From Seriola aureovittata (lineage: Eukaryota; Chordata; Actinopteri; Carangiformes; Carangidae): a stretch of DNA of 64,000 nt. The translations under genes and the position numbers were made by a program. Under the pieces are notes generated by a model. It saw only the letters and a list, made by a program, of their open reading frames with translations, searched no databases and was not told where the DNA came from. Below, piece after piece: positions 33,976-45,591 of this stretch. Within the stretch, counting starts at the first letter, position 1. Each line of letters starts with the position of its first letter. The stretch lies in NCBI RefSeq assembly GCF_021018895.1, contig NC_079373.1:14108501-14172500 (forward strand), written 5' to 3'.

Positions 33976-36100
33976 CTGAAGTTCCCCTGCCCTACAGCTC
34001 CCCTGCACCCCCTGATTCACAGCCTGCAAGCTCCGGGGCTGATCAATTAAAACGACTTGAACATTTAAAGGCCTGTCAATAAACAGTCCCCTATGACTCA
34101 ACACTACTTGCTGAAGTGTGTGGATTTGTCTCATGCGCAGAGTGACTTGGCTTCCAGTCAATGCACCTCAATGTCATAAACACAACTAATTATTAGACAG
34201 CAGAAACCAACCACATTTATAATATAGTAAGGGATGTGTCAAAGTTTAAAATGCAAAAGTGCTAATTTATGTCTATATTGGTGAGAAATGATACATGGGT
34301 AATTTAAATAATTGAAACATATCATCCAAGAATAAACAATTATTTTAAGTGTGTTTTGCTGTGGTTTGAATCTGTTGTAGTTTATTCAATGATTCTAAAA
34401 AAACAGAATTGTAAATAAAATGCTGTATATATTGATTGTCAGCAGTTTCAAGGACGATATACTGTGGATCAATATGTAAAGGATGACGCTTTAAGGCTGT
34501 CAAACTACACATTATACATAACATATGTACACCAACATACATTCTAAGTCAATACTTCATCTCCTTCTACCTCTCTGTTCTGACTTGTCCTCTTCTATAA
34601 AGGACAGAAGCCAAAACTAGAAAATAGAACAAGGCTTCCTCTGTTCCTGAAATATGCAGCAGACATGAAGCTATGGTGATATATATTATAATGTATATTT
34701 CCATACATATGGTATGGAACAAAGGATTCGGCACTAAATGAATAATGTGAAATATGAAAAGTCTAGAAATAACAATTGCATTATAGTTAAGAAAAAAGGG
34801 GGGGAAAAAATTGCATTTGCATGAGGACCGCGAGCTGAAGTCACCTCTCTGTTGTTACAGATGAGATTGAAGTTGATGCTATAAATGGGCCGGGTAACTC
34901 CCTTAAGGGAGCCTCAGTTGACATGTGTTACTAAATCTTATAGAGATGCCATCTGCCACTGTGTTAACTGTTGGGAATGCTGACCTCTGTAGACACTGAA
35001 GTCATCCAAAACTGAGCGGATCTGGAGACGCAGGCACACTCACTTGTGGTTTTAAACATACTGACATACCTTCTTTTTGGTAATTTTAGAAATTATCATT
35101 TTCCTGCACACACAAATGGAAAAAGTGTCGAGTGTAAAGCCTAGTATTTCTGTCAGTACATCTCTGTGCGGGCATGTAAAGTTATTCTTTCTGCAGTTTT
35201 TCCCTCTTTGGAGTAAAAAGCTAAAGTTATATGCAAGAAGTATGGAAGAAGAGAACTGTCAACTTCCTTCCTCACACTGCATGAACATTTTATATATTTA
35301 TTTTGTTCTGGGGCCCAAAGTGTTGGACTGAACATGGTGATCAAGTCCAGACTGTGTAACTGACACCATGGCGTTGGTTGTGGGTGGATACACTTGCCTG
35401 GAGCATGGGGTCATGACATTGACGTACCAGGCTCTCTGTCCTTAGCAGTGAGTGACAGGAGGAGGCAGCTCACTGATGCCTTTCACGTGGGAATCACAGC
35501 TTGTAGCAATTGTGAAACAAAAACGTCTGTGAGACTTTGTGGGAAAAATTGAATTGTGAGTTTTTTGGTCCCTTAATGTTTCTCTTAAAGTAAACTTCTG
35601 TCCAAAGTTTATTAGTTCAGATAACATTTTTGTCCAAAGAAACGAGCAGCTGTGTTTTCAGTCCTGCCCACAAGGTCACTCAATAGACACCAACTAAAAA
35701 TAACTCCTTCTAAAATTTCTTGTTGCAACAATTGTTGTATTTTCAGATGCAGAGCCGGTGCTCATTTCACATACTGTGCAGTTATTTATTATCAAAGATA
35801 TTAGTCTTTGTTTTCATCAGGGAGATTATTTTACTAATGAAGCTAATTTAATGAGCAAATGCTTAATTTATTCTGACAATTATATGGGACAGAAACAGCA
35901 TATTATCGGTTACGTTTGTCTAAAAGGACAGCTTCAAAGTACGTTCTTCTTAGCAGTGTTTGACAGTGAAGGCATCAGTTGTGTCAAAGTATCTGCTTTG
36001 CTGTCTTGAACCGTTGTGCAGCGCTAATCAGTTTGTGAGCATTTGGAAGTTCTTCTGACTACTGAGCCATACAATCTGCACACCTCAAAGACACCTTTCC
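33976..36100. other. Intergenic stretch with a short conserved-looking islet
   Basis: The islet at 34.83-34.96 kb has TATAAAT and a perfect 14-bp palindrome (34,898). On the plus strand a pyrimidine-rich CCCTGCCCTACAG at 33,985-33,997 looks like a splice acceptor, but no exon follows that I can support. G/A run at 34,792-34,810. Rest unremarkable. Confidence 0.3.
34898..34911. repeat. Perfect 14-bp palindrome CTCCCTTAAGGGAG
   Basis: Self-complementary with no loop. It lies 18 bases after a TATAAAT, within a balanced islet. Could be a dimeric binding site. Confidence 0.85.
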
Positions 36101-39100
36101 TATGGAACAGTGGGGGGCTGCTCGCTTTACAGTTAGTAAGTTCTTCACTGAGTCTTGTGTAGAAGTTTGCCGGCTTATTACTCAAGGGGGGGTCTTCACT
36201 GTTTTCCTTGCATGTCCCATGGGTGTCTTTTTCAGCTGTAATGAGGCCTCCTGGACCAGAAAGCTCTCTTTAAAACAGGGAGTAATGAGTCCTTGTTGGC
36301 AGAGAGAATGGGGATTTGCACTACTCAGTGGAAAGGGAAGGTCACTGAGAAGAGTTTTATTTTGGGAAACTGTCTTGTTTCTGAACCAAACAAAGCTTAA
36401 AGGGAAACGATACAAAGTCCTAGTCCAGGAATTGACTATCACGGTCCAAAGGCAATTCAACACTTTCAAAGTTCCAACGTAGGTTTGACAGCTTATGTCC
36501 TATATCCCCGTGCTGATGGCAAGATTTATTATGGCTGGTAATATTATTTTTGCAAGAGCATTTTCATAAGGTGCAATACCTTTTTGAAATGTATGCATTA
36601 CGCTGGGTGTGTTTATACATTTTGAAGTGACCGACTAATCAAAGCCAAGGGCAAATGTTGCATACAGGTGTTAATTCAGTCAAGCATGAAATAAAAAAAA
36701 AGAACTATTCAGTCATGTCAGACATGGTTTCATCCATGTAATAAGCTTTTCAAGGTCACAAATATGATGAGCATTTCCAAAGGGAATGTACATATACAGC
36801 ATACGGTTGTATTTAAAGTGTAATAGAAATTTCTTTGCGTTTACAAGAGCTTATTCACAAGATTTAATCAGGCTTGCTTTTCTTTACATCTCTGTTTCTT
36901 TTACATTGTTTACTCTTGAGGCAAGGCCAAGAACAACCAATGGATCATTTTTCCTCATTCAACGATCCATGCTAACTTTTAACCTGAAAATGGGTTCTCG
37001 CCCTACACTGACCTAGAGTAGGGAAGATTGAGCGCAGCACCTGCTAACCTGGGGTTGGGTGGTGAGGCCAGGCAGCTTGCGACTGCCTCACGTCATCCCT
37101 CTGCACCAGTATTAGCAGTCACACAGGCTGCCACCATGACACATCGAAGCATAATTGGCCCTGACAAGGGGGCAAATCATCAACACAGGCTTGATAAGCA
37201 TTACAGCCAGATGACAGCGTACAGAAGTGTATTAGCAACAGTGTGACATATCACATTACCACTGTGAATACAATAAAGGAGATACTAAACACTATGGCAG
37301 CTTCAATGACCATCCATTTCTTCTTTCTTCTGCCAGGCCATTACGTCCCATTTGCTATAGCTAATTTGTTGCACAGACCTGTCACCTTAGACGCACCGGA
37401 AAGGTATTATATACATGGAGATACTGTAGATAAGATCATTTATGGCAGGGTTGTACTGTCACAAAAACCCTGTTGCTTTAATATAGGATGGGCTTAATGT
37501 TGCATTGCATATATTTTCACCACTTATCTTAAATGTTTGTTTTCAGGTTTAAGGGACCCTGTGCTCCAGGAAGAAGTTTTCATGGATGACCCTGTGCCAC
37601 ACACATTTTTTTTTCTATAATACTGCACATGTGGTGAGTCTACACGAAAACGAGTTCCCCACCATGATCCACAATGTATGTATGGGTAAGTTTTTATGAC
37701 TTGTGCTCTGTAACTACCACTAAATGTACTTACTCTGATTGGAGCTTTTATGACAGACTTGGGAGGTTGATTTCTGACATGCAGACAGTGGAAAATCCAT
37801 TTCCCTTAATTGTTTTACCACTTGTATTAAAGGCAGTGCCATGTGTAACTGGAGCCTTCAGATACTGGGACAGGTCTTGAACCTGATAACTTGTACATGT
37901 TTTATAGCTGTTACATTATAAATTATTTCCACAGACTGAGGCCTTGAGGGATCATATTCTCTCAGCTTCAGTTACTGGTAACATCTTTTAATGATATTAA
38001 CAAATTTGCAGCTCTAGTGTTTCAGCTTTATCTGGGAAATCTTAAACGGCTCCATGGTAAATACTTGGTTATGATATTATCAGGCACAGCCCATTGTGAG
38101 CTGGGTGGATCATATGGCTATTAAAAGTGGGCCAGCAGTGGTAATAACTAAGATCATAAAGGCCTGTGTTGCTGCCTAACAGCCTGTCTGCATTTCCTGT
38201 TGTAACAGTGAGATATTGGCAGGAAAAGCAGGAAAGAATGACCATTTTAATGGTTGCAAAAGTAGCTTTTTACGGTTTATTTTTCATAGCTGTATGGTGC
38301 TTTGTTAAACCGCTCATTAACCTCGTTCTTAACTTCCTCTGCCATATTTGATACAGTATTGTATTTCTACTCAGCTTCAATAGTGCCATAGCTAATGAGG
38401 GCCTCAGAAAAGTGTATGGCCAAATAAATGTGTTTTAAGGTTCACACTCTTACTGCCTTTTGTAATGTTCAATTAGCCTCATACTGTTTGTGCATATGGA
38501 TTGCTTTGGCAAATTGAGGCGATTCGTTATTGGCTGTACATTTACCTTGCCACATCTTCTCATTAGTTCTATGTGGGCTATTGTGTTTCCAGAACAGTTG
38601 CCAATAAACTGAGGTGTTACTATTAGAGGATAAACAGTACAATATAACATGGCATTTATTCAGGCATATGATTGCAAATCGTGCTGTTAAACTTATGTGG
38701 TCTATATTCTTTCATAGAGTCATAAAATCCCAGCATTGGCATTACAAAAATAGTACTGCATGGATATTTGGAAGCAAAAACTATTGGTGTGATAAGGTAA
38801 TGGAAAATTTGAAGTTTTTTTTTTTTTTTTCCAACATTCAATTTAGTCGTACATACTGTATTTAAGTTTGCATGATATATTAATCTGGAAAAAATATAAA
38901 ATTATTTCATTCTTATCTATTTTCTATCTGATACAGATGAAAATGTGCATGAAATAATGAGCTGCCAGATATCATCCTAAAGAGCTGTGAAGACTTATTC
39001 TACCTCTGTGGCCACACAAGACATGACAACTTTTAATCTCAGCATGGAACTATGCCAAAGCCCATTTTATCCCAAAGACAGGGAGAGGGATTTGCTTCCA

Positions 39101-39127
39101 CTAATGGAGTTCAAAGATTGCAGCGTG
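36101..39127. other. Intergenic stretch, nothing firm
   Basis: A 126-codon plus-strand frame at 36,102-36,482 has no recognisable domain. T run at 38,815-38,832. The parts at 37.03-37.25 and 37.92-38.35 kb are balanced. No repeat family identified. Confidence 0.3.
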
Positions 39128-39681
39128 TCAGATAAGGAGTCATGGGAAGTGAGTGACAGCCCTGGGTATGAAGTGAGGAAGGGTATGTGCATGGTTATGT
39201 GAGCGCTTATGTGTTGTTTAAAAGGGTTCTTGCTCCATCACTCGTCAGCCACTGTCACTGTTTTTTTTTTTTTTTTTTGTTTGTTTTGTTTTTTTTTGCA
39301 ACAGTTTTGACTTTTAATAGACAAACCAGAGAGGATGAGGAAATGTTGCACCAAAGCTTCTCAGAATCTGAGTTAGAGGGGCACAGGCAGCATCAGACCA
39401 GACAGCTATTTATGGGAGATGACAGTTTGCAAATATCTCAATCTGGGGGAAGGCACTCGGGGTGACAATGATGAGTGCCGTGAAATTGGAGGAGTCAGCA
39501 GCCAGCATTTATTTCATCAGGCTTTTTCCAATGAGGTGCAATTGCCTGACAGCATAAGGTTAGTGGTGGATATGTCATAACACCCGTAAACCCACTCAGC
39601 ATAGATACGTGTTTCTAATGAAAATATACTCCAAAAATACAAAAGGTGGCAGGGGACTACTTCCCATGACTCCTTATCTGA
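39128..39681. mobile_element. 554-bp unit bounded by a perfect 23-bp inverted repeat
   Basis: Bases 39,128-39,150 (TCAGATAAGGAGTCATGGGA, then AGT) are the exact reverse complement of 39,659-39,681. Identity stops sharply at both ends; just inside, AGT and a C-rich stretch give weak further similarity after a one-base gap. The unit has no coding capacity and contains a long T run. This is the form of a small non-autonomous DNA transposon, but no target-site duplication is visible, so the true ends may lie elsewhere. A chance 23-bp match at this distance is very unlikely. Confidence 0.5.
39259..39298 (+). repeat. T-rich run
   Basis: Two long T runs broken by GTTTGTTTTG, inside the inverted-repeat unit of 39.1-39.7 kb. 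Confidence 0.9.
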
Positions 39682-40409
39682 AACTTCTAGGTAAAATAAG
39701 AATTAATGTTTAAGTGGTGCTCGGTCTAAATGATATAGTGCGTTATAGCCTAATCTCACTGGAAACATGTACATCTTTGTGTTAAATTGTATTAAATTCC
39801 TTTTAAAACTTCAGCCAAACCTTTATCAAATAATGTACGGTGACCTTTACTCAAAATAACTTGTCCTGTCCTTTACATAACAGTGTTGTTTGGCAATACC
39901 ACATTACATTAAGAGTAATTTTCAGGATTAACCTTTTGGCTGTTTTACCAGAAGAGTTTGGTCACTCTGCATTCCGATGACTGGGCTGGTAGCCAATATG
40001 TATGCATGGCGTAAGGACAGTAAGTGGTTGTCATTGTCATAATTATTTCCTTAGCTCGCTTGCTAGTGTTAGCCACTAAGCCTATATTCAGTTATCAGGT
40101 GGTTTTGTGGAGGATTGGGGAGCCCTGCACGGCTTGTAGAGATCTGCACACAGTCACCAGGGCCAAAATTAAGCAAGCTTTTGATGGTTAGCAAATACCT
40201 ACAATAGTAGGCAAGCTGCTTATTAAACCATAATGTATCATTTTCTATTTCTGTATGTTGAATGCAGAAGATGAGGTGAATTGTGTGGGTATGGAGGATT
40301 TTCAGTTGTTTAAAGTCATAATTAGTAAGTAGTAATTAGTAAAGTAATCATTTTTTTCAAAGAGCAATATGTAATGAGTAATTCATTACATTTTCAAAGT
40401 GTCCATTTG
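39682..40409. other. Intergenic stretch, nothing recognised
   Basis: AT-leaning with AATTAGTAAAGTAA-type sequence near 40.32 kb. No exon or repeat family seen. Confidence 0.35.
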
Positions 40410-41135
40410 CATCCAGGTGAAAATAGTCACACTGCAGCTATTTGGCTGTATACACTCGTATGGAGCGGCCAGTGGTTTACTCAGCTCAGGCCTTGTTTTT
40501 TGCACTGAGGAAAAAACGGCGCACAGGACGGCACAAAGTGTTGCAAAGTGCTGTTTAATAAGCTAAATGCCACAATAGCAGAGAAGCTTTAGGGAGTCAG
40601 GAAAGATAGTATTAAATACAACAAAGTCCACATACAGAGGAGGTTGTGGTGAATGAATGGCTCAAACACATGATTTTCCCCAGGGGACTGGGGTTTGATT
40701 CCTGTGTGTATCAAACGCTGGTGTTTACTTATTTTTAGACTAAGTGGATTTTGCATTTTTTGGGGGGATTTTTTATTATATTCAGTTTTCAGTCACGGTC
40801 TGGTTAGGTGCAGACACCAAAACTTCTCCCATGTGACTCATTGAAGTGCGATCCACCCCAGGTACAAATAGCACTGTTGGCTAAGGACACCTGGGTGCTT
40901 GTCTCTGCCATGCTACATACACCTGGGCATAAATAGCCATATTGGCTATCCATCCTGGGTGAAAATAGCATCTACCTTTCATTTTTCAAGTAGCACAACA
41001 CTGTCACCAAAACTAAAGATGTGCCTTATGTGACTGTGTATTCTCACCAAATTGCACACCAAATTATGAATTAAATTTTGCAACAACAATCATCACATTG
41101 ACCACTGAGTGGGTACTGTATACACTCAGCACACA
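40410..41135. mobile_element. Composite old repeat with diverged direct copies
   Basis: The part from 40.63 to 40.83 kb carries phrases of a common fish repeat: AGGTTGTGGTGAATGAATGG, GGGGACTGGGGTTTGATTCC, GTATCAAACGC and GGTTAGGTGCAGACACCAAA. It is flanked by four diverged copies of a CCAGGTGAAAATAGC-like unit at 40,413, 40,858, 40,923 and 40,953, several followed by TTGGCTA. CTGTATACACTC recurs at about 40,447 and 41,117. The whole looks like one decayed element with subterminal repeats. No coding capacity. Confidence 0.45.
40933..40949. repeat. Perfect palindrome ATAGCCA-TAT-TGGCTAT
   Basis: Seven-base arms with a three-base loop, inside one of the direct repeat units. Confidence 0.85.
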
Positions 41136-42201
41136 TCCACCCGTAAACTACACCAGCCCTATTCTGCCCTTTGAATGGTGCACGTGTCAGTCCTACTTTT
41201 TGGATCAAAGCTGTGTCACAGCCAATGACTTCCATGAGCCACTGGATTAGAGGAGACGGGAAACCAGTTTGCCAGCAGGTATGTGCAGCTGAGTATTACA
41301 GCTGTACAAACAATATTAAACAAACAGGGAAAATGTTTTCGAAAGGAAGCCAGTAATCCACCTATAAATCAAGGGCAAGGTGGGGATGAAGACACAAAGA
41401 CTGAATTGCTTGCAACTGAACCTCCACCCTGTGACCCAAATCATTTCCACCATGCTCTCATAGTTTTAAACACAGCCATTTGGTGCTTTGGACTGTACTC
41501 AAGTGACGCTCTTAAAGGTAAATATGAACTAAAAGCCACCTTCAAAATGTAATTAGGTTAAGTGCAGGCATATGTTGAATCACAAACCTATGCTATGCAA
41601 TTGTCATTTCAGTCAACTCTGACCTTTGAATGAGGCCTGGAACCAACTGATTTCATCAGCAACAGCTGCATTTTCATGACTTCTGAAATAAATTCCTAAG
41701 AGGCTCATATTTCTGTCCACTCGCACAAGTCAAGACCTTTCTCGCTACTTTTAGTTTCAACTGGTATCATGTTGGCCTGGATTTTATTGAATATGGCAGT
41801 GTGTCTGAGGCATGCTGCATACAAGCGTTTAGATGTCTGATGTCATGGTTGGGTAAAGCAGTGAGGTTAGAAGACCTTCAGCTGTGATTACAAAAAGTAT
41901 GGATAGCTGTACAAAAGGCAACTTTAAGATCTGCACCTATTCAGTGTCTGTGAATGTAACCTATTAAATGTGGCCCATCCAGATTCATAGACTGTGTTCT
42001 CACGGGTCTGTGTTTCTAAGTCCTCTGATCTTTTCTTACAATATAACATCTCAGCACTTAGACAGTTTAGAGAAGCTGTGGCTTCAAGAAAATAGTTGCT
42101 GCTCAGAGAAGAGAAGCAAAAATACACATACCAAAAATGTGTAAGGTCCCAGATAACATATTTATTTATAAATGGTTTCGGTCACGCAGACACATACAGA
42201 A
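41136..42201. other. Intergenic stretch, nothing recognised
   Basis: No exon, RNA or repeat family could be supported. Confidence 0.35.
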
Positions 42202-42480
42202 GTTTTGCAATTGCATAGCATATAACATAGCCAGCATTAGCATTAGCAGCTGTTTACTTACCAGTCTTGCCAAGAGAGGTTACAATACATCCTCTGGGAA
42301 ACGCTACTTCTTCAAGGTAGATTGGACACGACAGTGACTCTGTATCGGAAAGTGACAAGACAGCCAACCAGCCCAGGGCTTTCCACTGTTGGAGTTTGAT
42401 GCTGAACTTGCAACATTTCTTCTATACTGGTTAGTAAACAACTGTTAATGGCAATGTTGGCTATATGGCAATAGCAAAAC
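42202..42480. mobile_element. 279-bp MITE-like element with 56-65-bp inverted arms
   Basis: The left arm (42,202-42,266, from GTTTTGCAATTGCATAGC to TTTACTTACCAGTC) is matched in inverted orientation by 42,425-42,480 (from TACTGGTTAGTAAACA to GGCAATAGCAAAAC). Most bases pair, with substitutions and one short length difference. The core of about 158 bp is non-coding. A partial copy of the left arm and adjacent core is present at 16.04-16.17 kb, which confirms a dispersed family. Target-site duplications were not clear. Confidence 0.6.
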
Positions 42481-44255
42481 AAAACAAAAAAATTCCCTTT
42501 TTTAACTGTTAATTTCCTGTTGCCAAATTGCAAGTTAGGATAGTTTTATATTCCATTAATGAGTTTAATCTCACAGTGACAACATACACAACAATACACA
42601 AATAATTGTTGTATACTAATCAAAACATGGTTTTCAGCTTCACACGTTTTCCACATGAAATCTAAAGTAAGCCTTTAATCTATTCATGTCAGATATGCAG
42701 TTTAAAGTGAGGTCAAACATGTGGAGCCGCACATGTTTTCCCGACAGTAGGAGAAAAGCTGATGTAAAACATACCATTTAGGATGGGCTGTTTGCAAGGT
42801 GATACTTTTTAATTGCTTCAGACAAATTTGTTTTGAGACTAGCGTCACATACAGAACATTAAAGTGGATTTTAGCGGATGAGCACGTAAAAGGCGTGTCC
42901 TTGGGGAGCACTGTGATGTGCTGGTAATGAGTGGAGGTAATGAAAGACTTCACATAGACAGATGTATCCATTTAAAATAGTAATAACTACAGTTAAGATG
43001 GCAAAGAGCAAATTACACACAACTTTCACTAAAACACATGTTTATTCAGTCTCTGCAGGGACCTGTCATTTTTACTGAGTCCCTGGGAAGTTAAGGGAGC
43101 TCCTGACGACTCTCATTGCCCCTCAAACAAGGTCATAACTGTGATAGAGCCAGCATGACAAGTGCTACCGGGTAGTGTACCTCTGAGACCAGGCTGGGCT
43201 CATTGCATTATGCACCATACAGCCACTGTTGTGTATGGTAAATGTGTATCAGTGCGAGATAAAATGCTTTTTTCAAATATGAGCATGGTGGATTATTTTA
43301 TTCATGTCTCCTCTTTACACGATTTAATATGGTTTAACACCAACCCATCACGAGGCGAACTCGGTTTGAGGTATCATATTACATAATTTCTTCATTTAAT
43401 CCATTTAATTACAACACAGGCCATATACTGGATGAAGATATTGCTGTAGAAGATGACAGACAAACGATATCTGTCGTAGAAAGTGAACTCACGTCCCAAA
43501 ACGGTCATTTGCAATTCCGTCTGCACGCAGAGCATGTGTGACCTAGAGAGGATGTGTGTCCATCCATATGGATGGTGTATCTGTTGGCTGACAAGGTAAA
43601 TGACACTTTATAGAGCTGTGTCACTCATCAGGCTGGCCGTGTGTGCCGGTGTGTAGGTTAGGCCCAAACCCTTCACCTCTTGTCTGTTGTCTCAGGTACA
43701 GCCTGCCAGTGAATCAGTAAAGGTCAATAGACTCAAATGACAGAGCTGAACACTTCTTCATTCTGCTCTGACGGAGAGCAGAGAGCAACTTTAAGACAAG
43801 ACTGTTGTTCGACAGCAACTCGCTCCTTACCTGAGCAATCACTTGTGCCATGTAATTCCCCTGGCACTGTGTCACAGAGATGCTTCGCAGACAGTTGTGT
43901 GGTTTTCAGCCCCTTTGTTGTGGAGTCACATGATATGATGGATGGTGCACTATTGAATGAAGATGAACCTCTTCCTGCATGTGAGAAGGTGTCTACACTA
44001 TGTGTGTTTGTGCACTCAGCAGTGCTGCCTCCTCCTTGTCTTCTCTTGGAGGGTCCAGCCATTTATCCTGATTTAGTCTGGAGTGGCAACATCAGTACTT
44101 CCCCTTTGTGCTGGACAGAGACTGATATTCAGCCTCTTAAAGCCGTAGTGGCTTTTGCTACAAATCTGTGGTGTAAAACTCTGAAGAATGGTGTTTGTTT
44201 AAAGCTTTGAATAATGGTGTTTGTGCACTTGTGTTGTGTGTGTGCATGAGAGCAA
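42481..44255. other. Intergenic stretch, nothing firm
   Basis: Holds the longest open frame of the window (43,737-44,210, plus, 157 codons), whose translation is Ser/Cys/Pro-rich with no recognised domain, no good start context and no splice sites; a frame of this length is expected by chance. The stretch from 43.5 to 43.72 kb is balanced. Confidence 0.35.
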
Positions 44256-44307
44256 GAGAGAGAGAGAGAGAGGAAGAAAGAAAGAAAGAAAGAAAGGAAG
44301 AAAGAAA
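44256..44307 (+). repeat. (GA)n / (GAAA)n microsatellite
   Basis: A GA run passes into GAAA units. Just upstream, ATGGTGTTTGT is present twice about 25 bases apart, a small local duplication. Confidence 0.95.
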
Positions 44308-44529
44308 CTGTGAGGAGATGAGTGTCTTTGTTTGTGAAAACTGTTGCCTCTCACAGTCAGCATGCACAGAGCTTTGTGCCAAAGCAGCGCTTCCCACGCA
44401 GCTAATGGCGGGGATGTGGAAATGAGTAGCTGGCCAGGGTGGTGGAGGCAGGGGATGTGTTAATTGAAAGTTAGGATCACTTTGTGGCCATTACAAGGAA
44501 ACCTGAGACGTGTTAACGCACCAGAGTTA

Positions 44530-44772
44530 GGCAGCACCTGCTGTCGCTAGCTAATTGTGTTGGGTTTGGTCATGTCTGTCAGGAGCGGGTTCCCATCATG
44601 CTCTGCCTCCAGTTACAGCTGTATTACTGCCAGAGTTGACATTACAGCAGCAGCCACAGGGGAACCGGAGCCAACCTGCGACCTCGCCGCCATGGCTCAG
44701 GCGGATGGATCCTCAAAAGCCAATATAAATCTCAGTCACATCGTTATTTTGCCATTTGGGAGGTTTCTCTGA
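44530..44772 (+). other. CpG-containing islet with a perfect Kozak ATG
   Basis: GCCGCCATGG at 44,686-44,695 is a perfect Kozak context. The ATG at 44,692 opens a frame of 26 codons (MAQADGSSKANINLSHIVIL, then six more) and ends at 44,772. No strong donor follows. The surrounding sequence is somewhat CpG-rich. Could be a small upstream exon or a coincidence. Confidence 0.2.
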
Positions 44773-45494
44773 TTTTAATTGTATTTTATTAATCTTTATT
44801 AGATACTGCCTGCTCATATTCAGTATACAGTATATTAACCCTTTTATAACATGTAATATTTTAAATGAGGTGGTTTGTTTTCCTCTGCAATTATTGAATC
44901 AACTGTCTGACAGAGCCTCTGCTAGGAAAAGAAAAAACGAGCCGTGTGTTTCCAATTCATCCTCACTTACATATGCATCAGTCACAAACCAGGGTGCTGT
45001 GCAGATGACTCACTGAGGAGGCATACTGTGCTTTTGAGGACCTGCTAGGGGCAGCAATGTATAATCTGATTTAGACTAGAGCAACCTCCTATTTATTTTT
45101 AATTGTCCCACTTTAGCATTTAAGAGCTATTGATCCCCGGAAAAGCATTAAGTGACAGAATCACTATTACTGTTAGTGCTCCCTGCTTGGGGAAGGCACA
45201 TCAAAGGACATTTTAATGTCACTGACTTTCTGAGGGAATTTGAAGCCTGGTTTTGAACAGGCCAGCCTATGAACGGAAAGGACACACAATAGACAAACGC
45301 AGAAATAAATGTGAGGGCAATTTGCGGCTAATCAAAGAATAGCTGGGAATTGATTTTTTTCTGGGGAAATGTTTGTGGTGTAAGGATTTCATAAAACAAC
45401 AACATTTAAAAGTCATGTTGGGTCCTTGTTAAGTCCCCACATTGATGGTTGCACTGTGTCATTTCTAGAGCAAATGCAAAAGAAACATGAGATA
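44773..45494. other. Intergenic stretch, nothing recognised
   Basis: The part at 45.0-45.33 kb is balanced and might be conserved non-coding DNA. Confidence 0.3.
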
Positions 45495-45508
45495 GCTAGC
45501 TAGCTAGC

Positions 45509-45591
<83 letters not shown>
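45495..45591 (+). repeat. (GCTA)n(GATA)n microsatellite
   Basis: About four GCTA/TAGC units pass into about 20 uninterrupted GATA units. The purity suggests a recently expanding, polymorphic locus. Confidence 0.97.

Noticed and set aside
36102..36482. 126-codon plus-strand frame
   Set aside because: Unremarkable composition with no domain; the opposite strand is also open over most of the same bases.
40685..40705. tRNA B-box-like GGTTTGATTCC
   Set aside because: It lies in a known type of fish repeat and no tRNA fold surrounds it.
43737..44210. 157-codon plus-strand frame
   Set aside because: No recognisable domain, poor start context and no splice sites. A frame this long is expected by chance in 64 kb read in six frames.
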